Assembly: GCA_900617975.1 (NCBI GenBank)
Contig: UZAE01013401.1
Coordinates: forward strand, 1,194-22,833
Length of the DNA stretch: 21,640 nt
DNA from: Rodentolepis nana
Taxonomy: Eukaryota; Platyhelminthes; Cestoda; Cyclophyllidea; Hymenolepididae
Direction: 5' to 3'
Every line of letters starts with the position of its first letter. Position 1 is the first letter of the stretch. Below the pieces are notes generated by a model. The model had not been told where the DNA came from, searched no databases, and saw nothing but the letters and a program-made list of their open reading frames with translations. The position numbers and the translations under genes were made by a program. Below are positions 1 to 10,200 of the stretch, in pieces.

Positions 1-1021
1 GGTAGGTAGGGAGGGGGGGGGGAGAAGGGAGTACAAGATGGCATTAGAATCTGTATTTTAAATTATATCAGGAAATTGTTATATTTGATTTATTTATTGG
101 GTCTGAATTGAGAACAAATACTACGAAAGTCTGACTAGAAGCATGCCGATGTTAAGGGAGTGTCGGTAAAATCACCAAACTAATGGTTAAACAACCTGAA
201 GGTGATCTGTAGGTCATCCACTTTAATTATTTGCAAAGTTTTAAGCACTTATCAAGCTTATGGCTGTGGTTGTATTAGAGCTGTGTTATATTCTGGTGTA
301 GTTTTGGATTCAAAATACAGCTATTGAGCCATCATAGGATCATACCATCTATTATCACAAAATGCATGAATGAAAGGCGAAGCAACTTTGTGGAGATTTT
401 AAAGTAGAACTGTAAAGGAAGTGCCGAAGTTCTCTGGCATCGGAATTAAGGCCACATCGTCAGAGTTGAATGAATGTTTCAGACACTTTCAAAAAAAAGC
501 TTACATTCAATGTAGACCTTCGCATCATAGAATTTAAATTCTCAAAGAAATGGCCTTCGAAAAAAGGCGAGGAAAATTTTGAGCAAAATAAACCACCCAG
601 GTGCCTTTCCGATGAGAAAATTTTCCAAGATCACAGACACAAAACGCTGAAAGCGGACTTCATACCGTCTAAGAGGACACTCACTCATTATAATACAATG
701 AACAAAATAGTTAAAGAAGGCCTGCCAGCTGGTAACTTCCCGTAACCATGGAAAGAAAAAAGAAAGCTTGGGAAATCAGGTGAAATTCTACATGAAGAAA
801 AGAAATGTCTGATCTAACTTTAGAGGGATAGAGCAGTTCACTTGATGACCCTGAAGCTTCAACTTCCTGTCCTTCAGTTCAGCTGTGCATACTCTCTCTC
901 TCTCTCTCTCTAAGAACTTAGCCGTCATTCTTTTCCTGCGCCTTTGGACAATTCTTTGTGATCAACTCCTTTAAAATAGACCAATAAACACGTTCTAACA
1001 TCCCATATTCCATATTTTTAC
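1..1021. other. Non-coding flank, nothing recognised
   Basis: No gene can be supported here. The first 30 bases are G-rich, with a run of ten G at 13-22. A 91-codon open frame lies at 470-745 on the plus strand; it is lysine-rich, has no motif I recognise, and no splice or regulatory context, so I treat it as chance or as debris of a mobile element. A CT microsatellite lies at 892-911, shortly before a dispersed repeat. Confidence 0.6.
892..911. repeat. (CT)10 microsatellite
   Basis: An uninterrupted CT dinucleotide run of about 20 bases, in intergenic DNA about 110 bases before a dispersed repeat copy. Confidence 0.95.
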
Positions 1022-1310
1022 ACCCGGGATGCGCGACAGACTTATCTCCACGTGGTGCATCCTGGGCAGTTGATTTCTGACTACAAACTACCATGACCCC
1101 ACTGTATGTCATATTCGACTACTTCCACAGTACTCCCCTCACCTTTTTTTCTACCTTTGTGTCTGTCTCTTTTTCATCTTTGAAACACTCTTCTGTTCCC
1201 TCCACTTCTCGACTTTTTCCCTTTGATGTTCCTTCCTCTCTGTGAAGTCAGAAGTCAACAAAAGGGCTAATGATGACTGTCGAAACGTCTACCATTTGAT
1301 ATAAATAAAA
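1022..1310 (+). repeat. Copy 1 of a ~300-bp retroposon-like repeat (plus orientation)
   Basis: This copy is the reverse complement of the segments at 1868-2199, 20413-20722, 20988-21300 and 21387-21640. Shared blocks include GTGGTGCATCCTGGGCA near the left end, CTACCTTTGTGTCTGTCTC in the middle, CTTTGATGTTCCTTC, and a right end CTACCATTTGATATAAATAAA. The right end is A-rich with an AATAAA hexamer at 1304-1309, which fits the 3' tail of a non-LTR retrotransposon or SINE, so I orient the element in this direction. It keeps the motif CTAATGA...CGAAACGTC at 1267-1289 best of all copies. No protein is encoded; the 64-codon open frame on its other strand is incidental. Family assignment is inference. 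Confidence 0.8.
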
Positions 1311-1867
1311 TATGTTAGCTTAAATTTCACGGAGAAAACATTATGCACTCTCTATATCACTCTGTTTCAATTAAGGCTTATTTGATGCGGTCCACAAGTA
1401 CATTTTCTTTAACGCTGTGCAAATAATTTTACCTAAAGCTAGCTTGATCTGTCAATGAAAATTTATGTTCTTATTCCCTCATATTGACATTTACGAAGAT
1501 CTAAATTCGTGGCACTTTAGTTGGGTTGGTGGTTTTAGGAGGGGGGGGGGGGGGGGGGGGGGGGGGCGAGTGAGAATTGACCAGCTCATTTAACTCTCAA
1601 GCCCCATGCATACCCTACGTATTTCATTCCATTGTGTCTAGATGAAAAGGGAATTCCATATCAAATTTCACAGTGGACCCATTTTTCACAAATCGTAGCT
1701 TTCCATTCATGTAAACAGCAATCAAATAACAAATGCTCTGCTAAATCGGTAATTATTCAACCTATTTAAAGACAAGGGATATCATTTCCATGGAGGGAGG
1801 CCATATGAAGCGAAAACCTCTTTATATTTAGTCGCTGAAATTCAGTAATTTCGTGGGCAATGATGCA
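1311..1867. other. Non-coding spacer between two repeat copies
   Basis: No coding frame or RNA gene is visible. The only notable structure is the G26 homopolymer listed separately. Confidence 0.6.
1541..1566 (+). repeat. Homopolymer tract of 26 G
   Basis: Twenty-six consecutive G, preceded by GGTGGTTTTAGGA. It can form a G-quadruplex in principle, but its exact length is uncertain because long homopolymers are a common assembly error. Confidence 0.9.
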
Positions 1868-2199
1868 TTTATGCCAAATGGTAGGCTTTATGATATTTAT
1901 CAGTAGTCCTTTAGTTAACTTCGGGCTTCACAGAGGGGGGGGGGAGGAGGAACATCAAACCCACATAAAGTGGAGAGGGGGAACAGTAGAGAGTGATTCA
2001 GAGATATAAAAGAGGCAGACACGAAGGTAGACAAAATAGGTAATGTGAGGTGAGTACTGCGAAAGTAGTGGATTATGACAAACAGTAGGGCCATGATAGC
2101 TTGAATTCAACTGCCGATTTATAGACTTTTCTTGCGTATGAGCATATGTCGCCCAGGGTGCACTATGTGGAGGTAATTCTAACACGCACCCCTCATGGG
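1868..2199 (-). repeat. Copy 2 of the ~300-bp retroposon-like repeat (minus orientation)
   Basis: Read on the plus strand it begins CCAAATGGTAGGC and runs through CTTCGGGCTTCACAGAG, a G-rich tract, GGAACATCAAA, AGGCAGACACGAAGGTAGA, GGTGAGTACTGCGAAAGTAG, CAACTGCCGATTTATAGAC and CGCCCAGGGTGCAC. These blocks recur in the same order in the copies near the right end of the window. With copy 1 it also shares about 25 bases beyond the GTGGAGGTA block, so the element may be slightly longer than the other copies show. The A-rich tail in this copy is decayed. The 76-codon open frame inside it is an incidental frame. Confidence 0.8.
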
Positions 2200-3969
2200 C
2201 AATAATAATGCCTCAGATATTACTCCCCCACTAGCCATATATCCTCCCGTAGCATGTATCCAATATTGAATTACCAGTGAAGTTGGACTTAATGTAATGC
2301 ATCTGCTTGCCAAGGTCATTCCTTCCAATTATTGTGGAGATCGAACACGGTCCTCGGATGAATATCACTGAGAGCGAATAGCTCACCGTTATGGGAGACT
2401 GTGAATACTAATCGAACTCTCCGGTATTAAGTTAAATAAGAAGAAGGAATATAGAACGTGGGCAATTCTAATCTTAAATCGATCTCCCATCTTATCTACG
2501 TTGTCTGCCTTTTGGTTCAAGTATAAAAACATACCACAAGATCAATATTTCCCTTACCTTCTTTCCTTTGAGAAGGTAAAGACTAGGTAATTTTAAAGAA
2601 TTGTTAATTTGATCGAATTCCCACAGCTGGGGTGGGGGGTTGATCAAGTGCAGGGAACACGCTACTAGTGCGTTTAGTAGAATAGCATGTACATAAGTGT
2701 ACCCTTTTCTGGCCGGAAGCCGGTACGGACATGAGCACTGAATTTTACTTGGCGTGGCCAGTATTTCTCCTATCGAAAATTTCTTACTTTCAATATCTAT
2801 TAACCGATAAATCAATAGGGTAAGTTGAGCTCAACCCTATTATTCCTCTTAAATATTAAGAAACTGGTAACGATCTCTAGAAATGAAAAGTAGCTCCTTA
2901 AACCAAGCTTCTAAATTTGCCAAGACTTGGCTTCTTCCTTCAACAGATATGAACACGTTATAAAGGAAGTGTAACCCTAAACTCAATCACCACCTCTCTG
3001 CACCTATGATGGTGGGATTCCATACGGCCACTGGTAGTATAATCGATTTAGTTTCGGACAATACCAAAGCCAGGTTAAGGCTCCCATCGAATGGCAACTT
3101 ACTATGAAAGATCACTAAAACGGAAGACGATCGATCGTCATACTCCGATAATGAGTAGACACCTAATTTACATACTCGTCCCCTAGGTTAGTAGCTTAGA
3201 TACGAACCTGGCTTATTAATCAAATGGGAATAATAGTAACCACGATTGATCAAAGCCAGTGATCAGTAATGCGTATTACATTTGATAGATGATTAAGGTA
3301 CTACTTATGTCCCCACCATAAACTACCTACTGTTTAATATAAGGAATTCAACAGCTGACACGCATTTATATCACCCTAAACCAGAGCAAATGTTTGGGCA
3401 TAAATCCAATCAGCACTTATAGCAGCTTCTAAAGCTAAGCTCTTCAGGCCCTAGACCAAAAAATAGCCCAAATTAGCTGCACTAAAAGGAAAATAAGGGC
3501 ATACTAACACCTATCAACAGTGTACAATTTCTTCCTTCATCATAATACCGAAATAAATCGGAGGTAAAATTATATATCGGTGGTGGGTGGGAGGGGGAAG
3601 GCGGGTTGAGGAACAGGGTGGATTGGACTCTAAGAAAAATAGTAGTGGAGAGATGAGATAGGGACACACATGGAGGGAAAAAAACTGAACATTGGCTATA
3701 ATTTTGCAAATGGGCGATGGGGGGAGCCCGTGATATTGTGATGCTGGGAGACAAGTTCGTGCAAAACGCTATTTTACCAGAAATAATTATACAGGAGAAA
3801 AAAAAACAGACAGTGGACAGTGTGAACAAAAATAATCCAGCTGGATGATACGAATGCCTTTACCCGTGAGAATGTTATATACAAGAGGTGGAGAATAAAA
3901 GAATGTGTTAAAGAGACTTGAGAGGGAATATGGAAAAAGACCCACGATAGGTACCGAGACATCTGTTGC
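2200..3969. other. 3' flank of the Asx-like gene, no gene recognised
   Basis: The Asx-like stop codon is at 3970-3972 on the minus strand, so at least the right part is probably its 3' UTR. Going downstream on the minus strand, the first plausible poly(A) hexamer I see is ATTAAA at 3338-3333; no AATAAA is present between there and the stop. Open frames on the minus strand at 2492-2815 and 3482-3829 have no recognisable motif and low-complexity composition. I looked in the three minus-strand frames for a C-terminal PHD finger and did not find a Cys/His pattern that fits. Confidence 0.5.
2336..2392 (-). repeat. Decayed tRNA-like (SINE-type) relic
   Basis: On the minus strand the sequence reads GGTGAGCTATTCGCTC, then TTCATCCGAGGACC, then GTGTTCGATCTCC. 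The order and spacing resemble the A box, anticodon-arm region and B box of tRNA-derived SINEs (B-box consensus GGTTCGANTCC). It cannot fold as an intact tRNA: the acceptor stem is missing and the D arm is disrupted. It is therefore more likely a mutated SINE head than a tRNA gene. Confidence 0.4.
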
Positions 3970-4248
3970 TTATTTGGTTGAAGGAGGGGGAGGAGGAGGC
4001 GGAGGAGGGGGTTGAAAGAAAGATGCTGGTTGTGCTTGTGGCTGGGCTGCTGAATTGCTATTATTAGTGGTAGTTGCAACGACGATACCGGTATTTTGGG
4101 CAGCAGTAACAGCTGTGGTATTGCTGGCGGTAATATTAGAGGCCCCAATATGGGCAGGGCGCATATTGACAGTAATTACTCCGTGAGCTGATTGAGCGAG
4201 AGCACCTGGTGTCACAGCACCAACAAAGGCTGCAGGAGCAGGGCTCAA
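3970..4248 (-). CDS. Asx: Asx-like exon 6 (residues 826-917) and stop
   Basis: The acceptor TTTTTACAG is followed by LSPAPAAFVGAVTPGALAQS and an Ala/Thr/Asn/Gln-rich segment ending in PPPPPPPPPPSTK and a TAA stop. It joins exon 5 in phase 0, giving VQHQ-LSPAP, and continues the same composition. The usual C-terminal PHD finger of Asx/ASXL is not encoded here. Confidence 0.75.
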   Translation of the reverse strand: MSPAPAAFVGAVTPGALAQSAHGVITVNMRPAHIGASNITASNTTAVTAAQNTGIVVATTTNNSNSAAQPQAQPASFFQPPPPPPPPPPSTK

Positions 4249-7200
4249 CTGTAAAAAGGAAAAAAAACAAATATCCGGTAAGAAAACAAGTTATGAGGCC
4301 TAACTGGTCCCTTCTACAAACTATATGAATTTTGAGACAATTACTTCAGTTTCAATAAGAATATATATTTGGCTGTGAATAAAGAGTAAAGATACCTTCA
4401 AGTGTCAAAACTGGTAGAAAAATTTGCATGTTAAAAGTGCAAAAGCATAAAAAGTACCACATAGAGAAAAGCACAAAGGGACTACTTTAACACACACACA
4501 CACACACACATTTATATACGATAAATTCTAGATGCTATTTCCACGCATATCTGCGAATGGAACTTACACGAGGCTAAATTTGTATCCTAGAGTGAAATAC
4601 ATTCAAGTTACCGGGCTCATTAAAGAATTGCATTTCAAGATATTTTCAAAATTGACAGAAAACACAGCCGGCTCATCGTGTCAATTCTATGCCACAATAA
4701 GCAAAAGGAGGCGCGAGATAGAGAGGTACAAGAGTAATGCACAAACTACAGTTTTTTCCTAGTTTTACCTGCTGGCGAAACAAATCATACTGGTACAGTT
4801 GATTGAAAATGTTGCTCAGCTGACTGCCAAGTATAAAAGAGAGCAAAACGCAAATATTTTGCATATACCAGAGCAAGCATGTAGGCCACCAAGTTAAACG
4901 CATAATGTCATGGAGAGCCATCATATGAAGGTAACATGAAGGATATACAAAAAGTACACAGACACATGTTTCAGAGAGATATAAAGATCATACATTACCA
5001 CCGGCTCATACTATCGTATAGGGCAACTTATATTGAATGACTGAAGGATAAAAGGCCATACTTGATTCCTTAAAAGGATGCCAGAAGTAACCTTTGTATG
5101 GCACAACTGACACACACACCCACACACAAATATGAAAAATCATTTTACAGTAAATATAAAACAGATACACATTTCCACTGCGATTACTACTTTCGAATGA
5201 AAGCAATTAGTTTGGTGCCCTGTTTCGGAATAGAAAACAATTGATTACGGGAGTGAAATTTTACAAATGAGAATAGATGAGTGTTACAAACGAGGAATAT
5301 CAAAATCGAACATCGAACGATGAAATAATAAATAAGGGCAGGAAAATAGCACAAATATAAAACTCCAAATAGGTTTCTGTCTGTGGACGAAACAGTACAC
5401 TGAGGGCCTGGTCGAAAGTACACTAAAATTGAATCCTAAAGAGAAAGCAAAAGTGTCCCCTATGTGACAAATTAAGGCTATTAATTTTTGACGGGGAATA
5501 AACGTAAATTGTAGACAAGCTTGAAGGGAAGTGTTAGAAGAATTCAAAAAGATATATGATACTACTGATTCTTGCATGTTAATGGTGTTTGGATTACTGA
5601 AACAGTTAATAAAAGTACCACTACATAGCAACTAGAGAAAGAAAAAACGGATACATGAACGAGAGCCAAGTTATTCCCAATGTAAGTAGACGAAGAATGC
5701 ATAAAGGTTCCTATCGATTTTTGCTTGCGAATGAGACAGACTATTTTGCCACCCTGATTCAGAGAAGTTCGCATGGAAGGTGCTATTGATTTATGCGTAG
5801 ATTAATGGTCAAACATTTAGATGGGATATATCTAAACGACCATAACAAAGGAAATATGCAAAAAAAGAAGTCATGAAAACAATACAAATCTAAAATGGTA
5901 GATAGGCTTCTATCAAGAGTTACCTATGGATGATACGCTGCACACTAATGTTCCGGTTGATAAAATACCGCACTTGAGGCCCACAGACAGAAGATTGAAA
6001 CGTGCTTTATGCACCCAAAATAGCAGTTAATCACTTTCAACGAAAATGGAATTCTACTTCGATTGTTACGATCGAGATACCAATTACCCTGAAACTCTGA
6101 TCCAACTGCTGAAAAAGCAATTCAGTCTTACTATTAAATTAAAAAAACTGGCAGCTCAGCTTAGCATAACAAAATCAAAAATAAGCATTTAAAACAAATG
6201 CGTAGAGAGAAGGGAAACCTGAGACTATATTCATAAAATAGCCAAGACCTGACTGCTAAAAAACAAAGGGAGTAAAAGGGCAGGCCAATATCTCTCGACT
6301 AAATCTCTTTTAAGTACTAATTTCACATTAAGCCATTCAGCATCTACTCCTCAAAACGAAAATACGCGCATTATAATTTATTGAAAGGAGGCCCCGTGCG
6401 TAATACTAGAACATAAATGAACGCTGCAATACTTGCAAGCGAATGGGACCAATTACTTTGATGTCTTGATTCAGAATAGACAACTGATAGCTTTATTGGT
6501 GCGGTAAACTCGTGGAATGGCAAAATAGAGCAAAAACTGCTAGGTAGGTGTATGAGTAGCAATCAGACGCAAGGGCCGCACTTCAAAATAGACATAAATA
6601 TGAATCTATGCTTCTAATAGCTCTCTCTTATCCACAAAGAGGATGGAGCATATATGTGCCATAATTGGGAATATTTTGCAATTGAATGCAAAAATAGAGA
6701 AAAAAAGTGCATAAGGATAACCTATGACTCCAATTCAATCTTCATTAATGTGGTCAAAATAATGTATAAGAAAGCATTAGGCTTTTGGCAAGAAAGAAAC
6801 AACAAAGTTGGCAGAAGTCTGGCATGAGATACGTGAAAATGAAATCAAACCTGATATAAGACGGAGTAACAGTTGTAGAGGTGCAGAAGTTTAGTAGGAA
6901 AATACTTCCACAAACAGAAGAGAGGTATTAGAGCATTTTTGTTAAGATTAAGACCAGCACTATGTCAGGCATAAAGACTAACGGTGAAAAGCATCTAAAT
7001 AAGATGTAAAGACAAGCTGCACAAAGGGCTAGAACACTTACACCAGCCCATAAAGGTGAATAAGTCCAATTATATCGACTCATTAATTGATAACCAACCA
7101 TATTTGAATGGTAGTGAGAGAGAGAGAGAGAGAATTGAAAATAAACCACTCTAAGCGCACACAAAACCACTTTAGATACGAATAGCTTGAGTCTAACAGA

Positions 7201-10200
7201 AGGGTTGCATATGGGCCTAGAGTGGCTACTTACAAAGATCATAAGAGGGAATGAAGTTCAAATAAATTGTTGTGCACACACTGACAATAAACAGCATGAG
7301 ACCGCTAAAGGAGAGAGGAGAGGGAATAAACATACTGAATGTATCTGTTTGAAAAGAATTAAAAATATGAATCCGACAAGGGGATTTTTGGATTTAATAG
7401 ATATTGCATTTAAAAAAACAAAAAGGAATGAAAGGTTTCGTTTTAAATTGAGTTTGAAAACAATTAATCTGCTCTTCTGATTGTGATAGTGAATAAAAAC
7501 CTGTTTTCACCGAATCGAAACCTACCAGAGTACATCAAGCATTATTAGTGAATACTGATAAAATTAAGGAAAGAGGAATAAGTTTTTTTTTTCACCTGCA
7601 ACCCAAGGAAATATTTCCGCTGTTCAAGAAGAATATTGGGTAACATTTTTCTCCAATAGGTTTGAGAACAATTAAAAACGTAGACCTCAATTCGAATCTT
7701 AAAGGGGAACTTAGGATAAACAAACTGATCTAGCCCGGACTTAACTATGAATGAAATCACCCCTACAACCATGTTCTCCTTAGGCCATGCAAACGCCACT
7801 TTTAATACTACTGTTTTGAATAAGCCTTAGCCTCGAAATGTGGTCGTGTAAATGCTCGCTTGGTCTTATGAAATTTAATTTAATTCAATCCCAAACTAGT
7901 CTCCCCTTCGAAATGACGGTGAGAGGACCTAATATTAACCTATATTGTAAATAAATGCAGATTGGACGTCACAGATCCTTAAAAATTATTCGAAAATAGG
8001 CTAATTAGACATTTTTTACAGATACGCACAACACAAAGCACCGAACAACCGTACCGGAAATCGTTACACAATGACAAGAATATAAAGGTTGAAAAAACAA
8101 TATGTAACTTTAGTTCGGTAAACCTATGCTTTTCGAGATACACAACACCTCTCGCCATTAAACAAGTTAACACGTTTCTTTTATTGTGAGATTATGAGGA
8201 AATAATTAAAATTCAATCCCCATGACAAATTAGACCACAAGTAGCACAATGGTTAACGCACTCGACTACCAATTTAGAGGTCATTAATTAGAAGTGCACA
8301 GATGTGAAATTTGTAAGCGGAATAGCTAACCAAAGAGACGATATAATATTGGAGATCAAGAAATATGTTTCAATAAAAGAGATCCGAAAGCTAAATGAAG
8401 CAAAATAAACATACTATTTTGGCAGGTGTATGCATCTGCCCACGCAGCACTATTTTGCCGCAAATTCAACGCGTTTTAAAAGGGAAAATAGAATCCGTAA
8501 AAAAATTATGCCACAAATCTGTAGAAAAGACAGTTTTATAAGCAAATACACGCAAAGCTCACTTGGATAGAACTTGTAAGGGAGGCCTACAAATTAGTTG
8601 ATATATATATATATATAACAAGGTAAAGCGAAGTTCAAACTCACTTGGTGCTGGACTTGAGTGGGGTGCTGAGGCTGAATCGGCGCTGGTGTTGGAAATC
8701 GTTGCAAATTAGTACCACCAGCACCATTATTCACATTGGCAGGCAAAATCTCCCGATACATTCCTGGAGCAGGTTGCTGATGCTGAGGTACTACTTGTTG
8801 ATGGGTCGTTACTTCCCGACTCACAGGTAGAATTAGTGGAGGCCGGTTGTTAGTAACAACAGGCTGCTGCTGTTGCTGAGAAGGAAGACTCGAACCTGAA
8901 GATCTCCGTAGGATTTGTTGCTGTTGCGAAGCTACCACAGATTGCTGTGGCTGAGATTGCTGAGTGGCGACAGTAACAGTAGTAGCAGTCTGGATAGAAT
9001 TCTGAGGCGTCTGTCGAGGTTGAATGGGGATGGGAGTTCTACAGAGAATGGCGTGAGATTTATTCAGCCCAGGAATGAGAAGGAATTGCTGCTGAGTAAC
9101 AGTGGCACGGGGATTAATGGATTGAAGTAATGCTAATGTCTCTGTGAGATTATTTCGATCTACAAAGTACGCTCTAGTCGTAGTTGCTGGCGCTAACAAC
9201 CCACCTGTTGTTGTTTGAGAAGCCAATTGTTGTGACTGAGGCGGGTGTAGAGATGGGGGAATTTGAGGATTTTGTGGGGTGATCGATAGCTGACGAGTTG
9301 TTTCCTGAGATGAAGTGCGTTCAGCAGAAACGACTTGTTGTTCTGAGGCGACATCTGGGAGAGTAGTGCTGGTAGTGTTATTATCATCATTACTACTCGC
9401 AGAAGAGCCAGAACACGACGGTGTGACAACTATTTTGGCTTCAATATAATTAGACAAGATAGAGGGAACTGGGATAGCACCTATAGTACCGCTACTGCCA
9501 CCACCGTTAACTCCATGCTGAGGGGTAGCAGGTGCGGAAACACTATTTCCAGAGGGTTGAATCAGCACAGAAGGACTAATCACACGAGGGGTAACGTTAT
9601 TTGATGATGACGTCTGATTTTCACCGGGAGGTCTGATATTAATGGGATTCGGTTGGTTGGGGACTAAATGTTCGGCTGGCTGACTTGTTTGCGACTGCTT
9701 TTGCTGTTGCTGTTGCAATTTTCGTTTAATGAAATTCTTTTTCACATCAGCCAGTATCTTAGTTCTATGCTGGGCTTGCGACAGACTGCTACTACTATCA
9801 ACTACCAGGGGTTGACGACTGCTTGAAGTAGAAGATGAAGGCAAAGAATCACTTGAGAAACTGGTTTGCTGCAGAATTCTTCCCGTACTTACTGGTGTCC
9901 CCACCGATTTCCTTCGATAGTCTTGGGGAAGATGAACCGGCTGAAATGGAAACGATGAGTATAATAGAAAGCTCACAACTTTACAACGATAAAGTGTAAG
10001 TATATCTAGTGACGAACAAAGTTTCACGACTAATTGAAAATAAATAAATTTGTAGCTTTCTAGCACCTCCCATTTATGATTAAATTTCTTTTGGCCTACT
10101 CATCCTATTCAAATACTACTACTGCATATGTTAACGTGTTGGTAATGTAGTATGTTTAATGTGCTGAGCTGCTTTACCCGGGCATATCATTACTTTCAAA

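Larger units (their letters stand above)
4249..8644 (-). other. Asx-like intron 5 (4396 bp), repeat-filled
   Basis: The donor is GTGAGT at 8644 and the acceptor TTTTTACAG at 4249. It contains no supported gene; open frames at 4532-4762, 5006-5774, 6371-6562, 6928-7480, 7545-7799 and 7979-8173 lack motifs and several fall inside degenerate repeats. It holds three microsatellites, a degenerate repeat family and a tRNA-like SINE relic, all listed separately. Confidence 0.75.

Noticed and set aside
470..745. 91-codon plus-strand open frame
   Set aside because: No recognisable domain, lysine-rich composition, no splice signals in context, and it lies in repeat-containing flank. Could be transposon debris, but nothing supports a gene.
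2492..2815. 107-codon minus-strand open frame
   Set aside because: Looked for as a possible distal Asx exon with a PHD finger because it contains a few cysteines; the Cys/His spacing does not fit and there is no fitting acceptor.
2999..3112. Short plus-strand frame reading MMVGFHTATGSIIDL and on
   Set aside because: It looks protein-like for about 40 residues but has stops on both sides and no family match I can name; likely chance.
3774..4148. 124-codon minus-strand open frame overlapping the last Asx-like exon
   Set aside because: It is the other frame of the low-complexity exon 6, and the phase-0 join with exon 5 selects the polyproline frame.
7187..7480. 97-codon plus-strand open frame in the large intron
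   Set aside because: No motif, biased composition, and antisense within the Asx-like intron.
8236..8300. Functional tRNA gene
   Set aside because: There is no acceptor stem pairing and the T arm is mutated; only a SINE-type relic is supported.
8645..9429. Open frames on both strands overlapping the Gln-rich exon
   Set aside because: They are alternate-frame shadows of the CAA/CAG-rich coding sequence (Leu- and Cys-rich products).
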